From: Methylotenera_A sp046598525
Lineage (GTDB): Bacteria; Pseudomonadota; Gammaproteobacteria; Burkholderiales; Methylophilaceae
Length of the DNA: 64,000 bases
NCBI GenBank assembly: GCA_046598525.1
Contig: JBKJIJ010000015.1
Location: forward strand, 38,552-102,551
Reading direction: 5' to 3'
The notes beneath the pieces are model-generated. The model had not been told where the DNA came from and did not search any database. It was given only the letters and a program-made list of their open reading frames with translations. Below, in pieces: positions 8,430-17,097 of the stretch. The translations under genes and the position numbers were made by a program. How positions within the stretch are numbered: position 1 is the first letter of the stretch; each line of letters starts with the position of its first letter.

Positions 8430-9449
8430 ATGGCACCTACATTATTGCAATCCGATCGCGGACATTCACCTAAGGAATCAGAGTCTTTATCGACTTTGCA
8501 ATTAGCGCGCAATGTATTAACCATTGAAGCGCGTGAAATCACCGCTTTGGCTAATAGGCTGGATGCCAATTTTGAAGCGGCTGTTAACCTTATTCTACAT
8601 TGCCATGGCCGTGTTGTGGTTAGTGGCATGGGTAAATCTGGCCATATTGGCGGCAAAATTGCGGCCACCTTGGCCAGCACCGGCACGCCTGCTTTTTTTA
8701 TGCACCCAGCAGAGGCCAGCCATGGCGATTTAGGCATGATTACCGATGGTGATGTGGTGATTGCGCTTTCAAATTCGGGCGAAAGCGATGAGCTGCTGAA
8801 TATTTTGCCCACTATTAAACGTTTGGGCGCTAAAGTCATTAGCATCACCGGCGCACCAAATTCCACGCTGGCTAAAGAATCCGATGTGCATTTAAGCGCC
8901 GAAGTAGCGCAAGAAGCGTGTCCGCTAGGATTGTCGCCCACTGCAAGTACCACGGCGGCATTGGCTTTGGGTGATGCATTGGCCGTTTGCGTATTAAATT
9001 TACGCGATTTTACTGCTGAAGATTTTGCCCGATCACACCCAGGCGGCAGCATTGGCCGCAAATTGCTGACGCGCGTTAAAGATGTGATGCGCGTAGATGC
9101 CGCGATTCCTAGCGTGTCTGCCGATGTTTTATTATCAGCCGCGTTGATTGAAATGACCAAAAAAGGTTTAGGTTTAACGGCGGTTGTAAATGCCAATTTT
9201 GAGCCAATCGGTGTATTTACCGATGGTGATTTGCGCCGTGCATTTGCCAATGGTATTCATGCCAATACCGCCAAAATCAGCGATGTGATGCATGCAACCC
9301 CGAATACGATTAATGCCAATCAACTGGCGGTAGAGGCGGTTGAGCTAATGGAAACCAAAAAAATTAATGGCCTGCTAGTGACTAACGATGCGGGCAAATT
9401 GGTTGGTGCATTTAATATGCACGATTTATTAAAAGCGAAAGTAGTGTAA
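8430..9449 (+). CDS. kdsD: Arabinose-5-phosphate isomerase
   Basis: A 339-residue enzyme with an N-terminal SIS domain (about 45-180: GRVVVSGMGKSGHIGGKIAA, then FMHPAEASHGDLGM and ALSNSGESDE) followed by two CBS domains (about 215-270 and 280-335). It converts ribulose-5-phosphate to arabinose-5-phosphate, the first step to Kdo. It heads the kdsD-kdsC-lptC-lptA-lptB run and overlaps kdsC by one base (TAATG). The length matches KdsD. The 168-base gap upstream to the divergent antiporter gene is AT-rich and must hold both promoters; no element stands out. Confidence 0.95.
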   Translation: MAPTLLQSDRGHSPKESESLSTLQLARNVLTIEAREITALANRLDANFEAAVNLILHCHGRVVVSGMGKSGHIGGKIAATLASTGTPAFFMHPAEASHGDLGMITDGDVVIALSNSGESDELLNILPTIKRLGAKVISITGAPNSTLAKESDVHLSAEVAQEACPLGLSPTASTTAALALGDALAVCVLNLRDFTAEDFARSHPGGSIGRKLLTRVKDVMRVDAAIPSVSADVLLSAALIEMTKKGLGLTAVVNANFEPIGVFTDGDLRRAFANGIHANTAKISDVMHATPNTINANQLAVEAVELMETKKINGLLVTNDAGKLVGAFNMHDLLKAKVV

Positions 9450-10000
9450 TGAGCGATTTAAATGTAAATGTGTCAGCAGAAGTTTTAAATCGCGCCAAAA
9501 AAATTAAATTGGTGATTTTTGATGTAGACGGCGTGATGACCGATGGCGGTTTAACCATTGGTGACGATGGCCAAGAATACAAAACCTTTAATACGCAAGA
9601 TGGCTTGGGCATGAAGTTGCTTAAAAATAGCGGCGTGCAAATGGCGATTATTACTGGGCGTACATCAAACGTGGTTAAGCAACGCTCTGAAAGCACGGGT
9701 GTGGCGCATTTTTATCAAGGTGTAGATGATAAATTAGTGGCGTATAACGATTTGATTGCCAAGCTGAATATTGCGGCCGATTGCGTGGCTTTTATGGGTG
9801 ACGATGTGGTGGATATGCCGCCAATGTTACGTTGTGGCTTGGCTGTAACCGTGCCGGCGGCGCCATTATCTGTTAAAAACCGTGCGCATTATATTACGCA
9901 AAAGCAAGGCGGCCATGGCGCGGTGCGCGAATTATGTGAGCTGATTATGCATGCGCAAGATACCTTAGATGCGCAAATGGCACCATTTTTTGCTGAATAA
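9449..10000 (+). CDS. kdsC: Kdo-8-phosphate phosphatase
   Basis: A 183-residue C0-type HAD phosphatase. LVIFDVDGVMTDG gives the nucleophile Asp25 and Asp27; TGRTS is motif II, and FMGDDVVDMP carries the Mg2+-binding acids. It has no cap domain, as expected of the tetrameric KdsC. It removes phosphate from Kdo-8-phosphate. Translation is coupled to kdsD by the shared TAATG, and lptC follows after 21 bases. Confidence 0.95.
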   Translation: MSDLNVNVSAEVLNRAKKIKLVIFDVDGVMTDGGLTIGDDGQEYKTFNTQDGLGMKLLKNSGVQMAIITGRTSNVVKQRSESTGVAHFYQGVDDKLVAYNDLIAKLNIAADCVAFMGDDVVDMPPMLRCGLAVTVPAAPLSVKNRAHYITQKQGGHGAVRELCELIMHAQDTLDAQMAPFFAE

Positions 10001-10021
10001 ATCGCGAAAAATTAAACCAGC

Positions 10022-10723
10022 ATGATTAGCCGTTCTGCCTTATTTTTTCCTATTGTGCTGGCTATTATGCTGGCATTGCTGACGTTTTGGATTAGCCAAA
10101 CCGTTGAGGAGCAAGGCCCAAAGCTAGATGGCAGTAATCGGCATGACCCCGATTACACCATGAATAATTTTGTGACCACGCAAACCGACGCGCAAGGGCA
10201 GTTGCGCTACATTTTGGCCGCGGCAGAAATGTTGCATTACCCAGATGACGATAGCACTGTGCTGCAACGTCCACGCTTTACGCAGTACGCCGTTAATAAG
10301 CCGTATACGCAAATTGAAGCCTTACGCGGTTATATTTCTAGCAATGGCGAAGAAGTGCAGCTGGTGGATAATGTAAAAGTAGTGCGCCAAGCGTTTGAGG
10401 GCAAGGGTGAAATGCAGGTGTTAACGGAAAAATTATGGATTTTTCCTAAACAAGATTTAGTAAAAACCGATGCGCCAGTGACCATTAAACAAGCGCCCAA
10501 AACGGTGATTACCGCGGTTGGCATGGTTTACGATAAAAAAGCGCAAACGGTGACTTTGCTCAATAGAGTAAAAGTGCATTATGAAAGGCCGCCAGCCGTT
10601 CAGACAAAAAGAGCCGCTAAACCGGCAAAAGCCAGTAAACTACAGGCTAAAAAAGTAGTTAATAAACAATCGAATACAGTAATGGCTGGCATTAAGTCTA
10701 AGCCAGCCATTAAAAAGAAATAG
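10022..10723 (+). CDS. lptC: LPS export protein LptC with long basic tail
   Basis: A 233-residue bitopic protein: one N-terminal membrane helix (about 5-24), then a periplasmic beta-jellyroll with YTMNNF, EMLHYPDDDST and WIFPKQDLVKTDAPVTI, typical of LptC. It joins the LptB2FG transporter to LptA. Most LptC proteins are about 190 residues. Here about 45 extra residues (from ~188) are Lys/Ala-rich and end PAIKKK, a strongly basic periplasmic tail. lptA starts ten bases after the stop. Confidence 0.9.
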   Translation: MISRSALFFPIVLAIMLALLTFWISQTVEEQGPKLDGSNRHDPDYTMNNFVTTQTDAQGQLRYILAAAEMLHYPDDDSTVLQRPRFTQYAVNKPYTQIEALRGYISSNGEEVQLVDNVKVVRQAFEGKGEMQVLTEKLWIFPKQDLVKTDAPVTIKQAPKTVITAVGMVYDKKAQTVTLLNRVKVHYERPPAVQTKRAAKPAKASKLQAKKVVNKQSNTVMAGIKSKPAIKKK

Positions 10724-10733
10724 CGGAGAAACA

Positions 10734-11369
10734 ATGAGTAAAATGATGCGCAAAAGCCTGTTGCAATTAAGTCTAAATCTTAGCCTAAGTTTAAGTTTGT
10801 GTTTTAGCCTGTCAGTGTTGGCGGAGTCAGCCGATCGCGATAAACCGATTGAGCTGGAAGCCGATACGGTTACTGTAAATGATGCCAAAAAAACCAGCAC
10901 TTACATGGGTAATGTGATTTTAACGCAGGGCACTTTGATTATTCGCGCCGATAAATTAATTGTGCGTGAAGACAAAGACGGCTTTCAACACAGTACATCA
11001 ACCGGCAACCCAACCACTTTTAAACAAAAGCGTGAAGGTAAAAATGAGTATATGCAAGGCAGCGGCCAACGCATTGAATACGATGGCCGCATGGATAAAG
11101 TGCAGCTGTACACCAAAGCGTGGGTAAAGCGCGGCGAAGATATTGTGTATGGCGATTACATTAGTTATGACGCTAACGCTGAGTATGCAGAGGTGATTGG
11201 CGGCACAAAATCGGAAAGCGGAGGCACGTCAAGCGGACGCGTAAGAGCGATTATTCAGCCTAAAAACAAACCTGCTGCAGGCACAGAAATTAAGCCAGCA
11301 GCGCCTGTTAGCGTGAATCCGTTACCAAAATTGGATAAAACATTAAAAATTGAAACGCCTTCTAACTAA
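10734..11369 (+). CDS. lptA: LPS transport periplasmic protein LptA
   Basis: A 211-residue protein with a signal peptide (cleavage probably after VLA, about residue 30) and the OstA/LptA beta-jellyroll: PIELEADTVTVNDAKKT, YMGNVILTQGTLIIRADKL and QRIEYDGRMDKVQLY. It forms the periplasmic bridge that carries LPS from LptC to LptD. The last ~35 residues are Pro/Ala-rich, longer than in short homologues. The SD GGAGAA lies just before the ATG. It lies between lptC and lptB. Confidence 0.95.
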   Translation: MSKMMRKSLLQLSLNLSLSLSLCFSLSVLAESADRDKPIELEADTVTVNDAKKTSTYMGNVILTQGTLIIRADKLIVREDKDGFQHSTSTGNPTTFKQKREGKNEYMQGSGQRIEYDGRMDKVQLYTKAWVKRGEDIVYGDYISYDANAEYAEVIGGTKSESGGTSSGRVRAIIQPKNKPAAGTEIKPAAPVSVNPLPKLDKTLKIETPSN

Positions 11370-11416
11370 ACCCAATTAACCTTAATTACTTTGGCAATAA
11401 TCGAAAAATAATCTAA

Positions 11417-12139
11417 ATGAGCGAACTCATCGTAGAACATCTACGTAAATCTTACAAATCGCGCACAGTGGTGCAAGATATTTCGCTGCAAATTAATAGT
11501 GGCGAAGTGGTTGGTTTGCTTGGCCCAAACGGCGCGGGCAAAACCACCAGCTTTTACATGATTGTGGGCTTGGTGATGCTAGACGCTGGGCGTATTTTGC
11601 TTAATGGCAAAGATTTAAGCCGCATGCCGATTCACAGCCGCGCGCGCATGGGTTTAGCCTATTTGCCACAAGAGCCGTCTATTTTTCGCAAACTAACGGT
11701 TTCTGAAAATATTTTAGCTATTTTAGAGCTGCAAGATTTAACCGAAGAAGAGCAACACGCGCAGCTTGAATCCTTGCTGCAAGAATTGCATATTGTGCAT
11801 ATTCGTAACAGCACCGCCATTAGTTTATCCGGCGGTGAGCGCCGTCGCGTTGAGATTGCGCGCTGCTTGGCGACCAACCCTAGCTTTATTTTGTTAGATG
11901 AGCCATTTGCCGGTATCGACCCGATTGCGGTGTTAGATATTCAAAAAATTATTCGTTTTTTAAGCAGCAAAAATATAGGCGTGTTGATTACCGATCACAA
12001 TGTGCGCGAAACTTTAGGTATTTGTGACCGTGCTTATATTGTGAATGACGGTACAGTGTTTGCCTCTGGGCATCCGGCTGATATTGTGAACAATGAAGCG
12101 GTGCGCGAAGTATACTTAGGCAAAGATTTTAGGCTGTAA
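11417..12139 (+). CDS. lptB: LPS export ABC transporter ATPase LptB
   Basis: A 240-residue ABC ATPase. GLLGPNGAGKTTS is Walker A, YLPQEPSIFRKLTV the Q-loop region, LSGGERRRVEIAR the signature and FILLDEPFAGIDP Walker B, ending in the H-loop ITDHNVRET. These are the hallmarks of LptB. It powers LPS extraction with LptF and LptG, which are not in the window. rpoN begins ten bases after its stop, the usual lptB-rpoN linkage in proteobacteria. Confidence 0.96.
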   Translation: MSELIVEHLRKSYKSRTVVQDISLQINSGEVVGLLGPNGAGKTTSFYMIVGLVMLDAGRILLNGKDLSRMPIHSRARMGLAYLPQEPSIFRKLTVSENILAILELQDLTEEEQHAQLESLLQELHIVHIRNSTAISLSGGERRRVEIARCLATNPSFILLDEPFAGIDPIAVLDIQKIIRFLSSKNIGVLITDHNVRETLGICDRAYIVNDGTVFASGHPADIVNNEAVREVYLGKDFRL

Positions 12140-12149
12140 CAGATAAACC

Positions 12150-13718
12150 ATGAAGCAAAATCTACAACTGAGAATGTCGCAAAATCTGGCGTTAACGCCG
12201 CAATTGCAGCAATCTATTCGCTTGCTGCAATTATCTAGCCTAGAGTTAAATCAAGAGCTGGATACGATTTTGCAAGAAAATCCACTGCTAGAATTAGTGG
12301 AAGGTGAAGACGCGGGTGAAGATTTTGAAGCCGGTTTTGATGAAAATGCCCAGCAAAAAAGTGCCGATAACGACCCAGTAGATGCCGACGGCAAGCAAGC
12401 GTCAGATGCGGATGACGCATTTAACAGTGTGGATTATCAAGAAACTAGCACCAGCAATAGTCAAGAATCGACAGAAGCCCAGCCAGAAAGCACAGCGGCG
12501 GCAGAGGATTTTTCGGCCACCGATTTTGACGAAAGCTATGATGAATATGGCAGCGCCAGCAATTGGGATGAAGGCGGCCGCCAAAACAATAATGACGACG
12601 ATGACGGCGATTACACGCGCCAAGAAATTATTGCTATTAGCTTGCGTGAGCATTTATTAAGCCAATTAAAACTCATGCCATTATCAGAGCGCGACCAAAC
12701 CTTGGTGATGTTGCTGATTGATAGTATTAATGATGATGGCTATTTAGAGCAATCGCTAGAAGAAATGGCAGAGCTACTGCCGCCAGAATTAGAAATTGAA
12801 TTATTAGAGCTGGAAACCGCGCTTAAATTGATTCAACATTTAGATCCGCCAGGAATGGGCGCGGTTAATTTGCAAGAATGTTTATTGCTGCAGTTAAACG
12901 CGCTGCCCAAAGAAACCGAATTCCTAGCTTGCGCAAAACTGATTGTTGAGCAGCATTTAGCGGTGTTGGCGAATAAAGATTTTGCCAAATTGCGCAAATT
13001 ATTAAGCTGTGACGATGTAGCGTTAAAAGGTGCACAGACTTTAATCAAGCAACAAAATCCGCGCCCAGGCAGTGATTTTGCACAACTCAGTCGCGATCAT
13101 TATATTCAGCATGAAGTGTTGGTTAAAAAAGTGAAGGGTATTTGGATTGCGACCTTGAACGATGGCGTGATTCCAAAATTGCGCATTAATCAACTGTATG
13201 CCGATATTTTGAAGCGCAACCGCGAAAACTCGAATCAATATTTGCAAACGCAAATGCAAGAAGCCAAATGGATGATTAAAAATATCCAGCAGCGTTTTTC
13301 AACCATTTTGCGCGTATCGCAGGCGATTGTAGATAGGCAACGTAACTTTTTTGAGCACGGCGAAATTGCCATGCGCCCGCTGGTGTTGCGTGAGATTGCA
13401 GAAGAGTTGGAATTGCACGAGTCCACCATTTCGCGGGTCACCACGCATAAGTATATGCTCACTCCGCGTGGTGTATTTGAGCTTAAATATTTCTTTGGCA
13501 GCCATGTTTCAACCGATGCCGGCGGCTCAGCTTCTGCTACGGCTATCCGCGCACTGATTAAACAATTGGTAGCCGAAGAAACGCCTAAAAAACCATTATC
13601 CGATAATCAAATTACCGATATTTTGGGCAAGCAAGGCATTATTGTGGCGCGCCGCACCATTGCTAAATACCGCGAATCATTGAACATTCCACCCGCCAAT
13701 TTGCGTAAAACCTTATAA
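12150..13718 (+). CDS. rpoN: RNA polymerase sigma-54 factor
   Basis: A 522-residue sigma-54. Region I is LRMSQNLALTPQLQQSIRLL (about 7-26) and ends with LLEL near 49. Region II, about 52-155, is unusually long and acidic, rich in Asp, Glu and Ser. The core-binding domain follows, then a helix-turn-helix (LHESTISRVTTHKYM) and the RpoN box ARRTIAKYRE near the end. It directs transcription from -24/-12 promoters with an enhancer-binding activator. It follows lptB closely; hpf lies 154 bases downstream with its own leader. Confidence 0.96.
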   Translation: MKQNLQLRMSQNLALTPQLQQSIRLLQLSSLELNQELDTILQENPLLELVEGEDAGEDFEAGFDENAQQKSADNDPVDADGKQASDADDAFNSVDYQETSTSNSQESTEAQPESTAAAEDFSATDFDESYDEYGSASNWDEGGRQNNNDDDDGDYTRQEIIAISLREHLLSQLKLMPLSERDQTLVMLLIDSINDDGYLEQSLEEMAELLPPELEIELLELETALKLIQHLDPPGMGAVNLQECLLLQLNALPKETEFLACAKLIVEQHLAVLANKDFAKLRKLLSCDDVALKGAQTLIKQQNPRPGSDFAQLSRDHYIQHEVLVKKVKGIWIATLNDGVIPKLRINQLYADILKRNRENSNQYLQTQMQEAKWMIKNIQQRFSTILRVSQAIVDRQRNFFEHGEIAMRPLVLREIAEELELHESTISRVTTHKYMLTPRGVFELKYFFGSHVSTDAGGSASATAIRALIKQLVAEETPKKPLSDNQITDILGKQGIIVARRTIAKYRESLNIPPANLRKTL

Positions 13719-13872
13719 CTGTTTTACAAAATCCTTACAAAAATTCTAAACAAACTGCTTAAACCACCTCGCAAAAAAAAATCAAAGGTGTACACTTAAA
13801 TTGTTCGATGAGTTGGGTTAGCTACTTATTGGCACGCTTAACTTAAAGAACAATTTCAATAAGGAGCAAGTC

Positions 13873-14217
13873 ATGAATTTACAATTAACTGGGCACCACT
13901 TAGAAATTACACCTGCCATGCGTGAGTATGTGCAAAGCAAGCTTGTTAGAATCCGTAATCACTTTGATCATGTGATTGACGTAAAAGTTACCATGAGTGT
14001 AGAAAAACTCGCTCAAAAAGTTGAGGCTACACTGCACGTGCCGGGCAATGATTTACATGCCGAGTGCGTAGACGAAAACATGTACAGCGCGATTGACATG
14101 CTGACAGACAAATTAGACCGACAGGTCGTCAAACACAAAGAAAAACTCGGCAGTCATCACAAAGCTAACGGCGCTGTCAAACATCAAACGATTGATGAAA
14201 ATCCAACCCTAAATTAA
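13873..14217 (+). CDS. hpf: Ribosome hibernation promoting factor
   Basis: A 114-residue HPF/RaiA family protein: MNLQLTGHHLEITPAMREYV at the start, then VEATLHVPGNDLHAECVDENMYSAIDMLTDKLDRQV, the conserved strand-helix core. It is the short form without the C-terminal dimerisation domain of long HPF. It binds the 30S decoding centre and stabilises inactive 100S ribosomes. A good SD (AAGGAG) lies eight bases before ATG. It follows rpoN as in most proteobacteria, but ptsN, which usually comes next, is absent here. Confidence 0.93.
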   Translation: MNLQLTGHHLEITPAMREYVQSKLVRIRNHFDHVIDVKVTMSVEKLAQKVEATLHVPGNDLHAECVDENMYSAIDMLTDKLDRQVVKHKEKLGSHHKANGAVKHQTIDENPTLN

Positions 14218-14227
14218 CGCTCTTACT

Positions 14228-14265
14228 AGATCCCTATCTGTAAAAATTTGCACAGGTGGGGATCT
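14228..14265 (+). other. Strong hairpin after hpf
   Basis: AGATCCCTATCTG and CAGGTGGGGATCT form a 13-base RNA stem with two G-U pairs and a 12-base loop. It begins 11 bases after the hpf stop. No U-run follows, so it may be a 3' stabiliser or a weak terminator. The rest of the 258-base gap to hprK (14266-14475) is AT-rich. A short frame inside it (14256-14462) shows no family likeness. Confidence 0.6.
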
Positions 14266-14475
14266 CATCAACCTTCATGCAATACAATTCCAACTTAAGC
14301 ATGAAATTGATTATTGTAAATATGCCGCAAATCAAATTAAGTTGTCATCATTATGCAATCCCCTTTATCATTGAAAATTACGCCATAGCTGTGTTTTCGG
14401 TCCTTGTTCAAGCATTTAATGACAAGTTCTGCGCGAAAATAAATGGCATTTTCAATCTATGAAACTTAAAATTTT

Positions 14476-15426
14476 ATGGCTCAAATAAACGTAGCCGAAT
14501 TATTCAAAGAAACCAGACTTAAATTAAAGCTCAAGTGGGTAGCTGGCTTTGATGGCGGCGATAATCAGCTGAATTCTGAAAAAGTGACCAAGCCTTCGCT
14601 GGCATTAATTGGCCATTTAAATTTTGTGCACCCTAATCGCGTGCAAGTGTTGGGCTGTGCTGAGATGGATTATTTAAATTCACTTAGCATTATTGCCATG
14701 CAACAAGCCATTGCCAATTTATACGCCACCGATTTAGCCGCTGTGGTGGTTGCAAACGGTGAAAAGCCGCCAAAAGAGCTGATGGCAGCCGCCGATAATC
14801 ACCGAATTCCTTTGTTTACATCGCCCATGCAAAGCCCGCAATTAATGGATTTGCTCAGCCATTATTTAAAACAAACCATGGCCGAAACCACCAGTTTGCA
14901 TGGTGTGTTTATGGAAGTGCAAGGCTTTGGCGTTTTAATTAAAGGTAACGCGGCTATTGGTAAAAGTGAATTAGCATTAGAGTTGATTACGCGCGGCCAT
15001 CGTTTAGTGGCGGACGATATTAGCGATTTTTTTAAAATATCGCCCGAACGCATTGAAGGCCGCTGCCCAGAACTATTGCAAGATTTTTTAGAAGTGCGCG
15101 GCTTGGGCATTTTAAATATTCGCGCTTTGTTTGGCGATAACTCGGTTAAGCCAACCAAACCGCTGGATTTGATTATTCAGCTAGAGCTTGCTGACACGCA
15201 AAAGCCGCAAGATTTAGACCGATTAAGCGCCAAAATTAAGCACGAAATTGTGCTGGATGTGAATATTCCCAAAGTGATTATTCCGATTGCCGCTGGCCGC
15301 AATATTGCGGTATTGGTTGAAGTGGCGGTGCGTAACCATATATTATTACTGCGCGGCATTAACGCCACGCAACAATTTACCAAACGGCAAAAACAAATCA
15401 TGTTAAAAGAAACTAAAAAGCATTAA
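14476..15426 (+). CDS. hprK: HPr kinase/phosphorylase
   Basis: A 316-residue HprK. The C-terminal kinase domain has the catalytic His142 (LHGVFMEV), P-loop GNAAIGKSE (157-165), the paired acids VADD (Asp180-181) and the family signature EVRGLGILNIRALFG (206-220). The P-loop usually reads GxSGxGKS; here Ala-Ala replaces Ser-Gly, but Lys and Ser are intact. It phosphorylates and dephosphorylates HPr on Ser46 in response to metabolites. It is two bases from rapZ and upstream of EIIA, HPr and EI, so the whole regulatory PTS is clustered. Confidence 0.95.
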   Translation: MAQINVAELFKETRLKLKLKWVAGFDGGDNQLNSEKVTKPSLALIGHLNFVHPNRVQVLGCAEMDYLNSLSIIAMQQAIANLYATDLAAVVVANGEKPPKELMAAADNHRIPLFTSPMQSPQLMDLLSHYLKQTMAETTSLHGVFMEVQGFGVLIKGNAAIGKSELALELITRGHRLVADDISDFFKISPERIEGRCPELLQDFLEVRGLGILNIRALFGDNSVKPTKPLDLIIQLELADTQKPQDLDRLSAKIKHEIVLDVNIPKVIIPIAAGRNIAVLVEVAVRNHILLLRGINATQQFTKRQKQIMLKETKKH

Positions 15427-15428
15427 TT

Positions 15429-16307
15429 ATGCAAATTATCATCGTCACAGGCCTTTCTGGTTCGGGTAAAAGTATTGTGCTGCGCGCTTTAGAGGACAAT
15501 AATTTTTATTGCATTGATAACCTGCCGGCTACTTTATTGCCGCAAATTACCCAGCATTTAAATGCCACTAATCATGGCAAAATTGCTATTAGTATTGATA
15601 GCCGAAGCGCTGCGCTAGAAGCGTTGCCGCAAGCGATTGAATCGCTAAAAGCCGATGGTAACCAAGTGCAAGTGCTGTTTTTAGAGTCTGCCGTAGAAAC
15701 CTTAGTAAAACGCTTTTCAGAAACGCGGCGCAAGCACCCATTAAGTAATGAAAACACCACCTTGGCCGAAAGCATTGCCAGAGAGCGCGATTTGCTAGCT
15801 GGTGTGGCAGCACTTGGTAACCATGTTGATACCAGCAATTTAAGCGCAAACGCATTGCGCAACCATGTGCGAGAGCTGATTTCGGCGTTGCAATTAACCT
15901 CCGAAACAGCGCATCCCAGTAAAGGCTTGGTTTTATTGTTTACCTCGTTTGGCTTTAAAAACGGCATTCCGTTAGATGCGGATTTTGTATTTGATGTGCG
16001 CAGCTTGCCTAACCCGCATTACGACCCCATTTTAAAACCATTAACGGGTAAAGATGCGGCGGTGCAGACGTTTTTGGCCAATCAACCCGCCGCCATTGAA
16101 ATGCTGGCCGATATTAAGCATTATGTACAAAAATGGCTGCCCAGTTTTAATGCGGATAACCGCAGTTATTTAACAGTATCAATAGGTTGCACGGGCGGTC
16201 AGCACCGCTCTGTGTATTTTGTAGAACAATTGAGTGCGTATTTTAAACAACACTTTACTAACAACAATAAGCAACAAGTGATAATTCGACACCGTGAGTT
16301 AGACTAG
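15429..16307 (+). CDS. rapZ: RNase adapter/nucleotide-binding protein RapZ
   Basis: A 292-residue RapZ (YvcJ) protein. GLSGSGKSIVLRALEDN (8-24) is Walker A, DNLPATLLP follows, and the C-terminal half has SFGFKNGIPLDADFVFDVR and IGCTGGQHRSVYFVE, the signature of the family. RapZ senses glucosamine-6-phosphate and guides RNase E to small RNAs in enterics; in other bacteria its target is less clear. It starts two bases after hprK. An EIIA(Man) gene follows after 54 bases. Confidence 0.95.
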   Translation: MQIIIVTGLSGSGKSIVLRALEDNNFYCIDNLPATLLPQITQHLNATNHGKIAISIDSRSAALEALPQAIESLKADGNQVQVLFLESAVETLVKRFSETRRKHPLSNENTTLAESIARERDLLAGVAALGNHVDTSNLSANALRNHVRELISALQLTSETAHPSKGLVLLFTSFGFKNGIPLDADFVFDVRSLPNPHYDPILKPLTGKDAAVQTFLANQPAAIEMLADIKHYVQKWLPSFNADNRSYLTVSIGCTGGQHRSVYFVEQLSAYFKQHFTNNNKQQVIIRHRELD

Positions 16308-16361
16308 ATATATAAAGATTAAGCCTCTAAATATATCGTTTTTAAAAGGTAAAACAACAAA

Positions 16362-16775
16362 ATGATTGGCATTTTGATTATCGCGCATGGCCAGTTAGGC
16401 GAAAGCTTAATTGAGTGCGCAAAACATGTGATGAATAAGCTGCCGCCGCAGTTGGCATCTATAGCGGTAAACACCAATGATGACCCAGCCGATGTGTTGC
16501 CGCAGGCGCAGGCCTTGGTTGAGCAATTGAATACGGGTGATGGCGTATTGGTGTTATCGGACATGTATGGCGCCACCCCTTGTAATGTGGTGATTAAATT
16601 ATTATCGGGCAATAATGTAGAAGGCGTAGCGGGATTAAACCTGCCTATGCTAGTGCGCGTGTTAACCTATCGCAATGAACCCATTAAAAAAATTGTGGAA
16701 AAAGCCGTTAGCGGCGGACGCGATGGTGTGGTGCATTTTACAAAATCTGGCTGCGATCACCACAAGCAAACTTAA
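16362..16775 (+). CDS. PTS EIIA component, mannose family
   Basis: A 137-residue EIIA(Man) domain. GILIIAHGQLGE places the phosphorylatable His at residue 9, and VLVLSDMYGATPCNV is the conserved turn. No EIIB/EIIC permease genes are nearby, so this is probably a regulatory acceptor of phosphate from HPr, as in the incomplete PTS of many betaproteobacteria. It lies between rapZ and the HPr gene. It may take over part of the missing PtsN role, which is inference. Confidence 0.92.
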   Translation: MIGILIIAHGQLGESLIECAKHVMNKLPPQLASIAVNTNDDPADVLPQAQALVEQLNTGDGVLVLSDMYGATPCNVVIKLLSGNNVEGVAGLNLPMLVRVLTYRNEPIKKIVEKAVSGGRDGVVHFTKSGCDHHKQT

Positions 16776-16825
16776 TACGCAAATTTGAAAAAAACTTGAA
16801 AACAAACTAACAAGAATAGATAAAA

Positions 16826-17095
16826 ATGATTAAACAAGACATTATCATCATTAACAAATTGGGCCTGCATGCCCGTGCCAGCACCAAATTAACGCAAACC
16901 GCCAGCCAATTTGCCGCCGAAATTTGGATAGAGCGCAACGGCCGCAAAGTAAACGCCAAAAGCATAATGGGTGTGATGATGTTGGCAGCCGCAAAAGGCT
17001 CAACCGTGACTATTGAAGCAAATGGTGAAGATGAAATGGCCGCGATGGCGGCATTAGAAGCCTTAATCAACAATTATTTTGGCGAGGGTGAATAA
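16826..17095 (+). CDS. ptsH: Phosphocarrier protein HPr
   Basis: An 89-residue HPr. The active-site His15 is in KLGLHARAST, and the regulatory Ser46 is in NAKSIMGVMML, the context recognised by HprK. EI phosphorylates His15 with phosphate from phosphoenolpyruvate. Both sites intact, together with hprK upstream, show a functioning regulatory circuit. ptsI begins two bases after the stop. Confidence 0.96.
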   Translation: MIKQDIIIINKLGLHARASTKLTQTASQFAAEIWIERNGRKVNAKSIMGVMMLAAAKGSTVTIEANGEDEMAAMAALEALINNYFGEGE

Positions 17096-17097
17096 GC

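Noticed and set aside
8420..9250. 276-codon minus-strand frame
   Set aside because: It is antisense to kdsD and mirrors its codon bias; no motif or start signal.
13830..13850. TTGGCACG-like sigma-54 site before hpf
   Set aside because: The -24 GG is present, but no GC lies at the right distance for -12.
14256..14462. 68-codon frame between hpf and hprK
   Set aside because: No ribosome site, no domain likeness, and it starts inside the hairpin. Composition looks non-coding, and it is not a recognisable ptsN remnant.
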